This document shows positions 51,557 to 59,105 of a stretch of DNA of 64,000 nucleotides, one piece after another. Numbering within the stretch: position 1 is the stretch's first letter; every line of letters starts with the position of its first letter. Under the pieces are notes generated by a model. That model had not been told where the DNA came from. It did no database searches and saw nothing but the letters and a program-made list of their open reading frames with translations. Origin of the DNA: Rubrobacter_D sp963840835 (GTDB taxonomy: Bacteria; Actinomycetota; Rubrobacteria; Rubrobacterales; Rubrobacteraceae). Location: contig CAWJAM010000008.1 of assembly GCA_963840835.1 (NCBI GenBank), positions 1 through 64,000 on the forward strand, written 5' to 3'. The translations under genes and the position numbers were made by a program.

Positions 51557-51902
51557 GGCCGGCCAGAGGCCGGCCCGCACGCTGGCTGCGCCAGCTTGTC
51601 AGCACGCTACGCGCTTCGCGCTCCGCTTGTCAGCATGCTCGGGCTACGCCCTCGCTTATCAGCACGGCGCCTGCGGCTTCGCCTTGGGCGCCTTGTCAGG
51701 AAGTCGTCTCGGGGCGTCGCTACGAGCGTCGAACCCTACCGCCGCCGGTAGCGGTTCGCTCGGGCCACAGGGCGGAGCCCGAACCAAAAAAGCTGAAAGC
51801 GAGGACCGAAGGTCCGAAGCGTTGCTGACAAGCGAGGGCGTAGCCCGAGCGTGCTGACAAGCGAAGCGTGCTGACAAGCGTAGGCCGCAGGCCGGAGCGT
51901 GC
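51557..51902 (+). repeat. Family 1 element G (forward orientation)
   Basis: Begins with a GGCCGGCC-AGA-GGCCGGCC hairpin, then CTTGTCAGCA units with hairpins GGCTGCGCC and GCGCTTCGCGC, the core at about 51695-51810 with ACCGC...GCGGT and TCGGGC...GCCCGA hairpins, then three TGCTGACAAG units. It fills most of the 510-base gap between dnaE and the next gene and ends at that gene's TAA as TAAGCACGCTCCGG. Bases 51393-51556 hold the dnaE promoter region; no other feature is clear. Confidence 0.85.
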
Positions 51903-52145
51903 TTACTCGTCCTTCCAGAGGAACCAGTTGAGGGCGATTTGGGCGCTGAGGACGGCGAAGAGTAACGCGAAGAGGCCGTGGGCGAAGTCGTGGACCCAGG
52001 CGGTGTAGACGACTAGGGCGCAGGAGACGACTAGGGCGGAGACGACGAAGAGGAGGGTGATTCCGAGCACCGCGGCGCGGAGCGCACGCTTGAGAACGCC
52101 TTCCCTGCGGCCCGTGCTCTGGGGCAGGTCGGCGCCTCGTGCCAC
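51903..52145 (-). CDS. Small two-helix membrane protein downstream of fmdB
   Basis: 80 aa from GTG at 52145, 4 bases after the FmdB stop. A charged start (RGADLPQSTGRREGVLKRAL) is followed by two membrane helices (about 27-48 and 56-73) ending FLWKDE. I recognise no family. A longer frame upstream runs inside fmdB out of phase and is not coding. Likely cotranscribed with fmdB. Confidence 0.55.
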   Translation of the reverse strand: MARGADLPQSTGRREGVLKRALRAAVLGITLLFVVSALVVSCALVVYTAWVHDFAHGLFALLFAVLSAQIALNWFLWKDE

Positions 52146-52149
52146 GGGT

Positions 52150-52455
52150 TCAGTCCTTTTTTCCCGAACTAGATGAGGTTCCTGCGGGCTTCTCTTTGTC
52201 TTTCTTGTCTTTCGAGTCCGTTCCCTTGTCGCCGTTGGTGCTCGCCGGAGTCTCCTTGGCTGTGGTCTCTTTCGGGCCCTTCTTGCTGTAGTCGGTCGAG
52301 TAGAAACCCGAGCCCTTGAAAGAGATACCAACGGGCTGGAGGACCTTCCTGACGGGGGCGCCGCACTCGACGCAGGACGTCAGGGGGTCTTCGGCCAGCT
52401 TTTGCATCACGTCGAAGACGTGCCCGTTTTCACACTTGTACTCGTAGATCGGCAT
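52150..52455 (-). CDS. FmdB family zinc ribbon protein
   Basis: 101-aa protein starting MPIYEYKCENGHVFDV, with CxxC-type zinc ligands (YKCENGH, SCVECGAPVRKV) and GFYSTDYSKK, all classic for FmdB-type regulators, followed by a Lys/Thr/Ser-rich disordered tail. FmdB proteins are presumed regulatory or metal-related; the true role is unclear. GGAGGC ribosome site before the ATG. It leads the small two-helix protein. Confidence 0.85.
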   Translation of the reverse strand: MPIYEYKCENGHVFDVMQKLAEDPLTSCVECGAPVRKVLQPVGISFKGSGFYSTDYSKKGPKETTAKETPASTNGDKGTDSKDKKDKEKPAGTSSSSGKKD

Positions 52456-52526
52456 CCAGCCTCCATCTTAAATGCTAACGAGCACAAATTATACAGGCTG
52501 GATAGCTTGTTGGTTCTCCTGGCTGG

Positions 52527-52805
52527 CTAGTCTTCCGGAGGCCGGGTGGGGTCGAGTTCCCCAGAGCCGAAATCTTGCTTCAGGTGCTCGCGCGCAGCCT
52601 GCACCAGCTCGGGTCGGGCGCAGATCTCCTCAACCTCCCGGGGGGAGGCGTTGCGCCGCACGTACTCCTCGTTTACGACGTCGCCCAGGTGCGCGCCCTC
52701 CCCAATGCGGTGCATGATGTACTCGAGTACCCGCCCCTCGCGCTGCGAAGGCCGGTCTCTGTTGAACAGCCGGTCCCAGAAAGATCTCTTCTCGCTCTCC
52801 GGCAT
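52527..52805 (-). CDS. Hypothetical 92-aa protein
   Basis: Starts MPESEKRSFWDRLFNRDRPS with GGAGAGAACC upstream; central part is REGRVLEYIMHRIGEGAHLGDVVNEEYVRRN followed by a helix and an acidic Pro-rich end. The central VLEYIMHRIGEGAHLGDVVNEEYVRRNA pattern is seen in small actinobacterial proteins that I cannot name. Soluble, no cysteines besides one. Isolated between asd and fmdB. Confidence 0.55.
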   Translation of the reverse strand: MPESEKRSFWDRLFNRDRPSQREGRVLEYIMHRIGEGAHLGDVVNEEYVRRNASPREVEEICARPELVQAAREHLKQDFGSGELDPTRPPED

Positions 52806-52931
52806 GGTTCTCTCCTCGCGTCGATGACGTCCTACGCTGAAGTGTATCGAGTCACGCGTCCCCCGTACAGGTCGGGACATCGTCGGCCCTACCGAGGTAT
52901 TGATGAGTCCGTCGGCGAGGACGGTCGGTGT

Positions 52932-53894
52932 CTACGCCCGCGCGTGGGCGCCTACGAGTGACTCGGCGATCTGGACCGCGTTGGTCGCCGCGCCCTTCAG
53001 CAAATTGTCCGCGACGCACCAGTACTGGACGACGTTGCCACAAGCGCGCACCCGCCCGACGTAGGTTCCCTCCTCCCCCGCGACCTCCAGCGGCGTTGGG
53101 AAGTCGTCCGTGACCTCGACGCCGGACGCCGCCTCGAACGCCTTGAGGACCTCGGTGAGCTCTACCTCGCGCTCCGTCTCGACGTAGACGCTCTCGGCGT
53201 GGCCGGTGTGGACCGGGATGCGGACGGCGGTCGCGAAGACGGGAAGGTCTGCGAGGGAGAGGATCTTTCGCGTCTCCTCCCGCATCTTGGTCTCTTCGGT
53301 CGAGTGGCCGTCGTCGCCGAAGCCCCCTATCGCGGGTATGGCGTTTCCGACTATGGGCCTCGGAAAGGCATCCTCCCTGCCATTCTCGAGCGCCTCGACG
53401 CCGCTGCGCCCGGCGCCAGAGACCGCCTGATACGTGGAGACGACTACCTTCTTCAGCCCGAACTCGCGGGCGAGCGGCGCCAGCGTGACGACCATCTGGA
53501 TCGTCGAGCAGTTGGCGTTGGCGATGAGCCCGTCGTGCTCCTCCAGCGCCCCTGCGTTCACCTCGGGGACGACGAGGGGCACCTTCGGGTCCAGCCTGAA
53601 GTCGCTGCCGTTGTCGATGACGACTGCCCCACGCGAGATGGCCTCACCGGCGAGTTGCACCGCGGCACCTTTCTCACCCTCGGTGCCAGCGAAGAAAGCA
53701 AGATCCACCCCCTCGAAAGCCTCCGGCTCAGCAACCCCGACCTCGAACCTTTCCCCGGCGAGAACCGCCGTACGCGCACTCCTGGCCAGTATCCGCAGTT
53801 CTCTCACCGGGAAGTCGCGCCTTCTCAACTCCGCGACCAGCCTGTCCCCCACAAGCCCAGCTCCCACGACCGCTACCGTATACCCATCGCCCAT
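52932..53894 (-). CDS. asd: Aspartate-semialdehyde dehydrogenase
   Basis: Reduces aspartyl phosphate to aspartate semialdehyde, the branch point for lysine, threonine and methionine. 320 aa. The active-site Cys129 is in NANCSTIQ and the base His232 in PVHTGHAESV; an N-terminal GAGLVGDRLV nucleotide loop and SGAGRSGVEAL are present. It is the last gene of the metX-metY-lysC-hom-asd unit, separated from hom by a 49-base stretch that contains a family 2 heptad array. Confidence 0.94.
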   Translation of the reverse strand: MGDGYTVAVVGAGLVGDRLVAELRRRDFPVRELRILARSARTAVLAGERFEVGVAEPEAFEGVDLAFFAGTEGEKGAAVQLAGEAISRGAVVIDNGSDFRLDPKVPLVVPEVNAGALEEHDGLIANANCSTIQMVVTLAPLAREFGLKKVVVSTYQAVSGAGRSGVEALENGREDAFPRPIVGNAIPAIGGFGDDGHSTEETKMREETRKILSLADLPVFATAVRIPVHTGHAESVYVETEREVELTEVLKAFEAASGVEVTDDFPTPLEVAGEEGTYVGRVRACGNVVQYWCVADNLLKGAATNAVQIAESLVGAHARA

Positions 53895-53911
53895 AAGACC
53901 CTCCCGAGAAG

Positions 53912-53946
53912 CTGCCTGAAACCTGATGCCTGTAGCCTGAAACCTA
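53912..53946. repeat. Family 2 heptads at the hom stop codon
   Basis: Reading the minus strand: TAGGTTTCAGGCTACAGG starts with the hom TAG stop and is followed by CATCAGG and TTTCAGG, identical over at least 25 bases to the hisB copy. It lies inside a probable operon, between hom and asd, 18 bases before the asd start. Confidence 0.75.
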
Positions 53947-55008
53947 TAACGCCTTGTGCGCTATGTCCAGCAGGTCCAACACCACGCCGCTCGCTGTGCG
54001 TTCCGGGCCGGCGCCAGGACCTCGTACGGTGAGGGTAACATCCGAGTAGCGGCGCGTGCGGAAATCGAAGACGTTCTCGGGGCCGCTTATGGGGCCGAAG
54101 GGGCTCTCCACAGGGGTTTCCTGAAGGCCGACCGTGACCCGGCCCCTCTTAGGTATACGCACCAGGTAGCGGAGCATGCGACCCCCTTCTACCGCGAGAA
54201 GGCGCGCCGCGAATCTCTCGTCGTGCTCGGGGAGGCGTGCCATAAACTCCTGCAGTGGGACGTCTTCGAGGCCCTCGGGGACGAGTGATTCGTAGGGGAT
54301 CTCCTCCGGTTCTATCTCCCTTCCCATCATGCGCGCCAGGATGATGGCCTTGCGGGCCACGTCGAGCCCCGAGAGGTCGTCGCGGGGGTCCGGCTCGGCG
54401 TAGTGGAGGTCGACGGCCTCCCCCACCGCCTCGGAGAACGACCTGCCCGCCTCGACCGCGCTCATGATGAAGCCCAGGGTGCCGCTGGGACTGGCCTGTA
54501 TCTCCAGTATCTCGTCCCCCGACTCCAGAAGGCCGCCCATGGTCGAGATGATCGGCATCCCCGCCCCGACCGTGGCCTCGTGCCAGAGGCGGTCAGGGAT
54601 CATACGCATGAGCTGCCTGTACTGCGCCGTGCTTCCTGAGAGCGGTCCTTTGTTGGAGAGAACGAGATAGGCCCCACCCCTTATACCGAGCAGGTCGAGG
54701 TCGAAGGTGCCGCCGTGCACGGCCACGTCCACGACGACCCGCGTGAAGCCCGGCTCGGGCTCCGAGCCAAGCACACCCTCGAGCGGCTCGACGCCGAGTT
54801 CGCTTAGAGTGCCGCCCTCCTCCTTGAGGCGTATCGCCCTCGGTAGCAGGTCCTCGCCGACGAGGGCGCCTGACGTGTCCGAGACGGCGCGATACTTGAC
54901 CTCGATTCCGCGGCGCTGCCGCCAGCGTTTACGCTCTTCCAGCACCATCTGGGCGACGGCCCGCCCCACGTGACCGAGACCGAGCTGAACTATCTCAAGG
55001 CGCCTCAC
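53944..55008 (-). CDS. hom: Homoserine dehydrogenase without ACT domain
   Basis: 354-aa NAD(P)-dependent enzyme converting aspartate semialdehyde to homoserine. N-terminal VQLGLGHVGRAVAQM nucleotide loop, VDVAVHGG, LSNKGPLSG, the catalytic EATVGAGMPIISTMGGLLESGD region and PRDDLSGLDVARKAIILAR are present. It ends without the C-terminal ACT domain of many Gram-positive enzymes, so threonine feedback may be weaker or absent. GTG start overlaps the lysC stop (GTGA). The heptads at its stop may influence the hom/asd junction. Confidence 0.93.
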   Translation of the reverse strand: MRRLEIVQLGLGHVGRAVAQMVLEERKRWRQRRGIEVKYRAVSDTSGALVGEDLLPRAIRLKEEGGTLSELGVEPLEGVLGSEPEPGFTRVVVDVAVHGGTFDLDLLGIRGGAYLVLSNKGPLSGSTAQYRQLMRMIPDRLWHEATVGAGMPIISTMGGLLESGDEILEIQASPSGTLGFIMSAVEAGRSFSEAVGEAVDLHYAEPDPRDDLSGLDVARKAIILARMMGREIEPEEIPYESLVPEGLEDVPLQEFMARLPEHDERFAARLLAVEGGRMLRYLVRIPKRGRVTVGLQETPVESPFGPISGPENVFDFRTRRYSDVTLTVRGPGAGPERTASGVVLDLLDIAHKAL

Positions 55009-56240
55009 GCCACCTCTTCGCCGGCGAATTTTCCGGAAGGGGGGATCAGGCCCTCGTGCAAAGCCCGCAGGGCGTCGAGGCCAACGTCGGCGGCCACGAC
55101 AAAGACGAGTCCTGCGGCGGCGATGCCAAAATGTTGTACGGGGATGCCAGCCTCCCGCAGGCAACGCCTGCCGCGACCAAGATCCTCGTCTTCCGGAGAT
55201 CCTATACAGACGACCATCGCCGCGCGTCCTTCGCGGCCGTCGGTGCAGGGGATCTCCATGGCAACGTTTTGCCTGAGCGCGACGCAGCGGACACCGGACC
55301 CGGGATCGAAGCCCGTGACGTGGGTACCCGCGCCCTCGGGCGCGAACGTGTTGCGCACGTAGACCTCGATACCGGCCTCCTCGGCGGGCTCCATGGTCCT
55401 AGGATGGAGGACCTTCGCGCCGAGGCCGGCGAAGACGCCGGCCTCCCTATAGGAGAGGCGCGGCATCAAGGAGGCGCCGGGAACCAGGCGCGGGTCGGCA
55501 TCGAGAACGCCATCCACGTCGGACATGATCCAGACCTCCGAAGAGCCGAGCGCCCTCCCGAGCACAGTCGCCGAGAGGTCAGAACCTCCCCTGCCTAGCG
55601 TGGTCGTTGCCCCCCCTGGAGAGCGCCCCACGTACCCAGGAACGACGGCGACCAATCCTCCTCGCAGGAGTGGCGATACGTAGCGCGCCGCACGCTCGCG
55701 CGTGGAGCCGGCGTCCACTTCGGCCTCCCCGAAGTTCCCGTCCGTGGCTATGGGGTCGGGGGCGACCGCGGAGGCCGGTGCGCCGTGGGCGCTTATGGCG
55801 CCGGCCAGAATCTCGGCGGAGAGACGCTCTCCGTAGACTGCGATCTCATCCCTTCGCGCCTTGAGGTTCTCGGAGGGGGCTTCGATGATCTCTTCGAGCT
55901 CGCAGAGGAGATCCACTATTCGCCCTTCGACCTCGGGCAGGCGGTCCTGGTCGACGGCCTCGCGCGCCGCGCGCAGGTGGCGCTCGGCGAGCGCGCGCCG
56001 GAGTTCGGAGACGGAGGCCTCGTGGGTCTCCTCTTTGAGGGTCCGCCTTACCCAACCGGAGCTCATCCTGGCGTAGCCGAGCAGGGTGTCGGTCGTGCCG
56101 CTCATCGCCGAGACGACGACGACCACGGGCCTCTCCCTGGCGGCCTCGGCGGCTATGCGGGCTGCGTGGACGAACTCGGCGCCACCCCCTACCGAAGTAC
56201 CCCCGAATTTTATGACGAGGGGTCTCTCCAAAGGGCTCAC
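55005..56240 (-). CDS. lysC: Aspartate kinase
   Basis: First enzyme of the aspartate family, 411 aa. KFGGTSVGGG at the N-terminus, VVVVSAMSGTTDTLL, YGERLSAEILAG, TTLGRGGSDLSATVLG and VDGVLDADPRLVPGA mark the kinase domain; the C-terminal third carries two ACT-type regulatory modules. Position between metY and hom in a SAM-riboswitch operon suggests this copy is dedicated to homoserine and methionine. No other aspartate kinase is in the window. Four-base overlap with metY. Confidence 0.94.
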   Translation of the reverse strand: MSPLERPLVIKFGGTSVGGGAEFVHAARIAAEAARERPVVVVVSAMSGTTDTLLGYARMSSGWVRRTLKEETHEASVSELRRALAERHLRAAREAVDQDRLPEVEGRIVDLLCELEEIIEAPSENLKARRDEIAVYGERLSAEILAGAISAHGAPASAVAPDPIATDGNFGEAEVDAGSTRERAARYVSPLLRGGLVAVVPGYVGRSPGGATTTLGRGGSDLSATVLGRALGSSEVWIMSDVDGVLDADPRLVPGASLMPRLSYREAGVFAGLGAKVLHPRTMEPAEEAGIEVYVRNTFAPEGAGTHVTGFDPGSGVRCVALRQNVAMEIPCTDGREGRAAMVVCIGSPEDEDLGRGRRCLREAGIPVQHFGIAAAGLVFVVAADVGLDALRALHEGLIPPSGKFAGEEVA

Positions 56241-57535
56241 GCCCTGTTCAGCGCTGTATCGAGGTCGTACAGGATGTCGTCGATGGACTCGAGGCCTACG
56301 GAGAGTCTCACATAGTCGTCGCTGACGCCCGTGGACTTCTGCTCGTCTACGGAGAGCTGCTGGTGGGTTGTCGAGGCAGGATGAATGACGAGGCTCTTGG
56401 CGTCGCCAACGTTGGCGAGCAGGCTGTGCAACTGGAGCCCGTCGATAAAGCGCTTGCCGGTTTCCAGGCCGCCGTCGATGCCGAAGCCGAGGATCGCGCC
56501 GAAGAGCCCTTCCCTGTGGTACTTCGCCGCCACCTCGTGCGACGGATGTTCTTCGAGGCCCGGGTAGTTCACCCAGGTGACCCTGGGATGGTCCCGCAAG
56601 AACTCAGCGACGGCCTGAGCGTTCGTCGAGTGGCGCTCCATCCTCAAGGGAAGCGTCTCCAGGCCCTGCAAGAACAGGAAGCTGTTGAATGGGCTCAGGG
56701 CCGGACCCCAGTCCCTCAGCATCTGGACGCGGGCCTTCAAGATAAACGAGAGCTCGCCGAGCGTCGGGTAGATCTCCAACCCGTGGTAAGAAGGATCTGG
56801 CTCCGTGAACCCCGGGAACTTCCCGTTATCCCAGGGGAAGTTGCCGCCGTCCACTATGACGCCGCCGATGGATGTGCCGTGCCCCCCGATGAACTTCGTC
56901 GCCGAGTGGACGACGATGTCGGCCCCGTGCTCCAGAGGATTTACCAGATACGGTGAAGGCAACGTGTTGTCGATGATAAGCGGGACGCCGGCGTCGTGGG
57001 CCACCGCCGCGGCCCCCTCGATGTCCAGGGTGTTCAGCGCCGGGTTGCCTACGGTCTCGGCGTACACGGCCCTGGTCCGGTCGGTGATCGCCGCCCGCAT
57101 GGCGTCGAGGTCCGTCGAGTCGGCGAACTTCACGTCGATGCCGACCTTGGGTAGCGTGTAGTGGAACTGGTTGTAGGTACCGCCGTACAGCTCCGCGGCC
57201 GAGACGATCTCATCGCCAGCCCCCATGATGTTCAGGATCGTCAGCGCCTGGGCTGCCTGTCCCGAGGCGGTCGCAAGCGCGCCGACGCCCTTCTCCAGAG
57301 CGGCAACGCGCTTCTCGAAGACGTCGGTCGTGGGGTTCATGATCCTGGTGTAAATATTGCCCTCTTCGGCGAGCGAGAAAAGGTTCGCCGCGTGCTCCGT
57401 GTCATGGAAGACGTAAGAGGTCGACTGGTAGATCGGGACGGCCCGTGCCGTCGTCGCCGAGTCGACTTCCTGCCCGGCGTGCAAAGCCAGGGTGTCGAAC
57501 CCGAGGTCTCGCTCCCCTACTGTCTGGTCTGTCAT
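56237..57535 (-). CDS. metY: O-acetylhomoserine sulfhydrylase
   Basis: PLP enzyme of the Cys/Met metabolism family (432 aa) that makes homocysteine from O-acetylhomoserine and sulfide. LALHAGQEVDSATTARAVPIYQ is the usual start, the PLP lysine is Lys214 in HSATKFIGGHG, and SVGLESIDDILYDLD is the usual end. The ~430-aa length with the DNGKFPGFTEPDPSYHGL insertion fits MetY rather than cystathionine enzymes. Follows metX by 26 bases. Confidence 0.95.
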   Translation of the reverse strand: MTDQTVGERDLGFDTLALHAGQEVDSATTARAVPIYQSTSYVFHDTEHAANLFSLAEEGNIYTRIMNPTTDVFEKRVAALEKGVGALATASGQAAQALTILNIMGAGDEIVSAAELYGGTYNQFHYTLPKVGIDVKFADSTDLDAMRAAITDRTRAVYAETVGNPALNTLDIEGAAAVAHDAGVPLIIDNTLPSPYLVNPLEHGADIVVHSATKFIGGHGTSIGGVIVDGGNFPWDNGKFPGFTEPDPSYHGLEIYPTLGELSFILKARVQMLRDWGPALSPFNSFLFLQGLETLPLRMERHSTNAQAVAEFLRDHPRVTWVNYPGLEEHPSHEVAAKYHREGLFGAILGFGIDGGLETGKRFIDGLQLHSLLANVGDAKSLVIHPASTTHQQLSVDEQKSTGVSDDYVRLSVGLESIDDILYDLDTALNRA

Positions 57536-57561
57536 TGGCGCTCCCTTCGGTCGCTTAGCTA

Positions 57562-58707
57562 TTAGCTTTCAGTTCTCTTGGTTAGGAACGGTTGTATCGC
57601 TTCTGTTAGTTCTGTCCAGTCCTTCAGGAAGGCGTCGTGGCCGCTTTTTGTGTCGATTTCGGCGTAGTTGGCGCTCGCGCCCGCGCTCCTCGCTTTCTCT
57701 TCCGAATTCTTTACTTCCTTTGCGGGGAAGAGCCAGTCGCTGGTGATGCCGACGAAGAGGACTTCGGCGCTGATGCGCGAGTACGCTTCTTCTTCGGACT
57801 CATAACCGCTCGCCACGTCGTAGAGGTCCATAGCCCTGGAGAGGTAGAGGTAGGAGTTGGCGTCGAAGCGGCCGGTGAGCTCGCGTCCCTGGTATTGGAG
57901 GTAGCTCTCGACCTCGAAGCGACCGCCGAACTCGGGGTACAGGGCGGGACGCCCCGCTGGCCTCCTGGCGAACCTCTCCCACTGCCCCGCGGCGCTCTGG
58001 TAGGTCATCATCCCTGCCATGCGGGCGATGGCGAGACCTTCGTCGGGCCTCCTTCCCGTGCCGTAGTAATCTCCGTCTTGCCAGTCAGGGTCGGCCATGA
58101 TGGCGCGGCGGCCGATCTCGCTCATCCCGATCCCCTGCGGCCCGAGAGCCCCCGTGGCGGCCACTGGCACGGCTTTCTCCACGAAATCCGGAAACTCGAC
58201 GGCCCACTCCAGTGCCTGCTGACCGCCGATGGAGCCTCCCGCCACGAGGGCGAGCCTCCGCACGCCAAGGGTGTCGAGCAGTCGTTTTTGCGCCCTTACC
58301 ATGTCCCTGATCGTGACCACCGGGAAGCGCATCGCGTAGGGCCTGCGCGTGCCCGGCTCGATAGACGCCGGTCCGGTGCTGCCCGAGCAGCCCCCGAGCA
58401 CGTTGGAGCAGACGACGAAGTACTTCTCGGTGTCGACGGGAAGCCCCGGCCCGACCATCGGGTCCCACCAGCCGCCGCGTCTGTGCTCCTCGGAGGGACC
58501 TCCCGCGGCGTGCGAGTCCCCGGTGAGGGCGTGGACGAGTAGCACCGCGTTGTCAGCGGCCTCGTTCAACTCTCCCCAGGTCTCGTAGGCCAGGGTGACC
58601 TCGCGAAGGCTCCCGCCGAGTTCCGGCTCGAACGAGCCTATGGAGTGGTGGATTCTGCCCTGTCGGGCCGGAGCTTGGCTAGCGCCGGCCCCTGGGTCTA
58701 GTGTCAT
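57562..58707 (-). CDS. metX: Homoserine O-acetyltransferase
   Basis: Alpha/beta-hydrolase-fold acyltransferase, 381 aa. Catalytic Ser159 in VAGGSIGGQQALEW, Asp in VGITSDWLFP and His in SGHDAFL; HALTGDSHAAG and NVLGGCSGSTGP are family features. It channels homoserine into methionine synthesis. The ATG at 58707 is 17 bases from the only GGAGG (58725-58729), whereas a CTG at 58716 is 8 bases away; a non-ATG start three codons upstream is therefore possible. First gene of a five-gene operon under a SAM riboswitch. Confidence 0.93.
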   Translation of the reverse strand: MTLDPGAGASQAPARQGRIHHSIGSFEPELGGSLREVTLAYETWGELNEAADNAVLLVHALTGDSHAAGGPSEEHRRGGWWDPMVGPGLPVDTEKYFVVCSNVLGGCSGSTGPASIEPGTRRPYAMRFPVVTIRDMVRAQKRLLDTLGVRRLALVAGGSIGGQQALEWAVEFPDFVEKAVPVAATGALGPQGIGMSEIGRRAIMADPDWQDGDYYGTGRRPDEGLAIARMAGMMTYQSAAGQWERFARRPAGRPALYPEFGGRFEVESYLQYQGRELTGRFDANSYLYLSRAMDLYDVASGYESEEEAYSRISAEVLFVGITSDWLFPAKEVKNSEEKARSAGASANYAEIDTKSGHDAFLKDWTELTEAIQPFLTKRTES

Positions 58708-58806
58708 ACTCGGCAGTAATACAGCCTCCTTCTCTCGCCGGGTCCTACGCCTTCGGCGTAACGCCTTACGCGCAACCCGCTCCGTAGAAGAGGCTGCCCG
58801 CCTCTC

Positions 58807-58927
58807 CCCACATCTTCCAGGACGGTAATGATCGTCCTGCTGGACTTGGCACCTTGCGGCGGTTAGCACCTGCCGCCGGTTGCCGCGGTTTCTCGGGGCC
58901 AGTTCCCTCCACCGCTCTCGATGCGAG
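58807..58927 (-). ncRNA. SAM-I (S-box) riboswitch upstream of metX
   Basis: On the minus strand the classic S-box consensus is seen: GAGAGCGGTGGAGGGAACTG, then GCCCCGAGAAACCGCGGCAA, CC, GGTGCTAA and GGTGCCAAGTCC. The closing P1 stem pairs CTCGCATC (58927-58920) with GATGTGGG (58814-58807), with G-U pairs. The SAM-binding aptamer is complete. Downstream, at 58789-58805 and 58746-58760, are hairpins AGAGGC/GCCTCT and TACGCC/GGCGTA with no T-tract, so control may be at translation or antitermination rather than a simple terminator. It should repress metX, metY, lysC, hom and asd when SAM is high. Confidence 0.93.
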
Positions 58928-58987
58928 TTCGCGCTAGGCGTGGATGCTAACCCACCCCAGGTCTTGCAGTCAAGGGCTGTCCCTAAA

Positions 58988-59105
58988 GCGGATAGCAGTG
59001 GTCTTGACCACTGCTATCCGCGCACTTCAGCACTTCAGCTAGTCAGCACTTCAGCAAGAACAACGGGCTGAAATGCGTGCAATGGGATTGAACCCCATTG
59101 CACGC
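58988..59105. repeat. Family 3 hairpin and octad element (copy 3)
   Basis: A 16-bp perfect hairpin at 58988-59021 (GCGGATAGCAGTGGTC), octads identical over about 40 bases to copy 1 (59022-59062), then a second hairpin GCGTGCAATGGG/CCCATTGCACGC at 59075-59105 that overlaps the minus-strand TAG stop of the next gene. The gap 58708-59104 otherwise contains the riboswitch and its leader. Confidence 0.8.
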
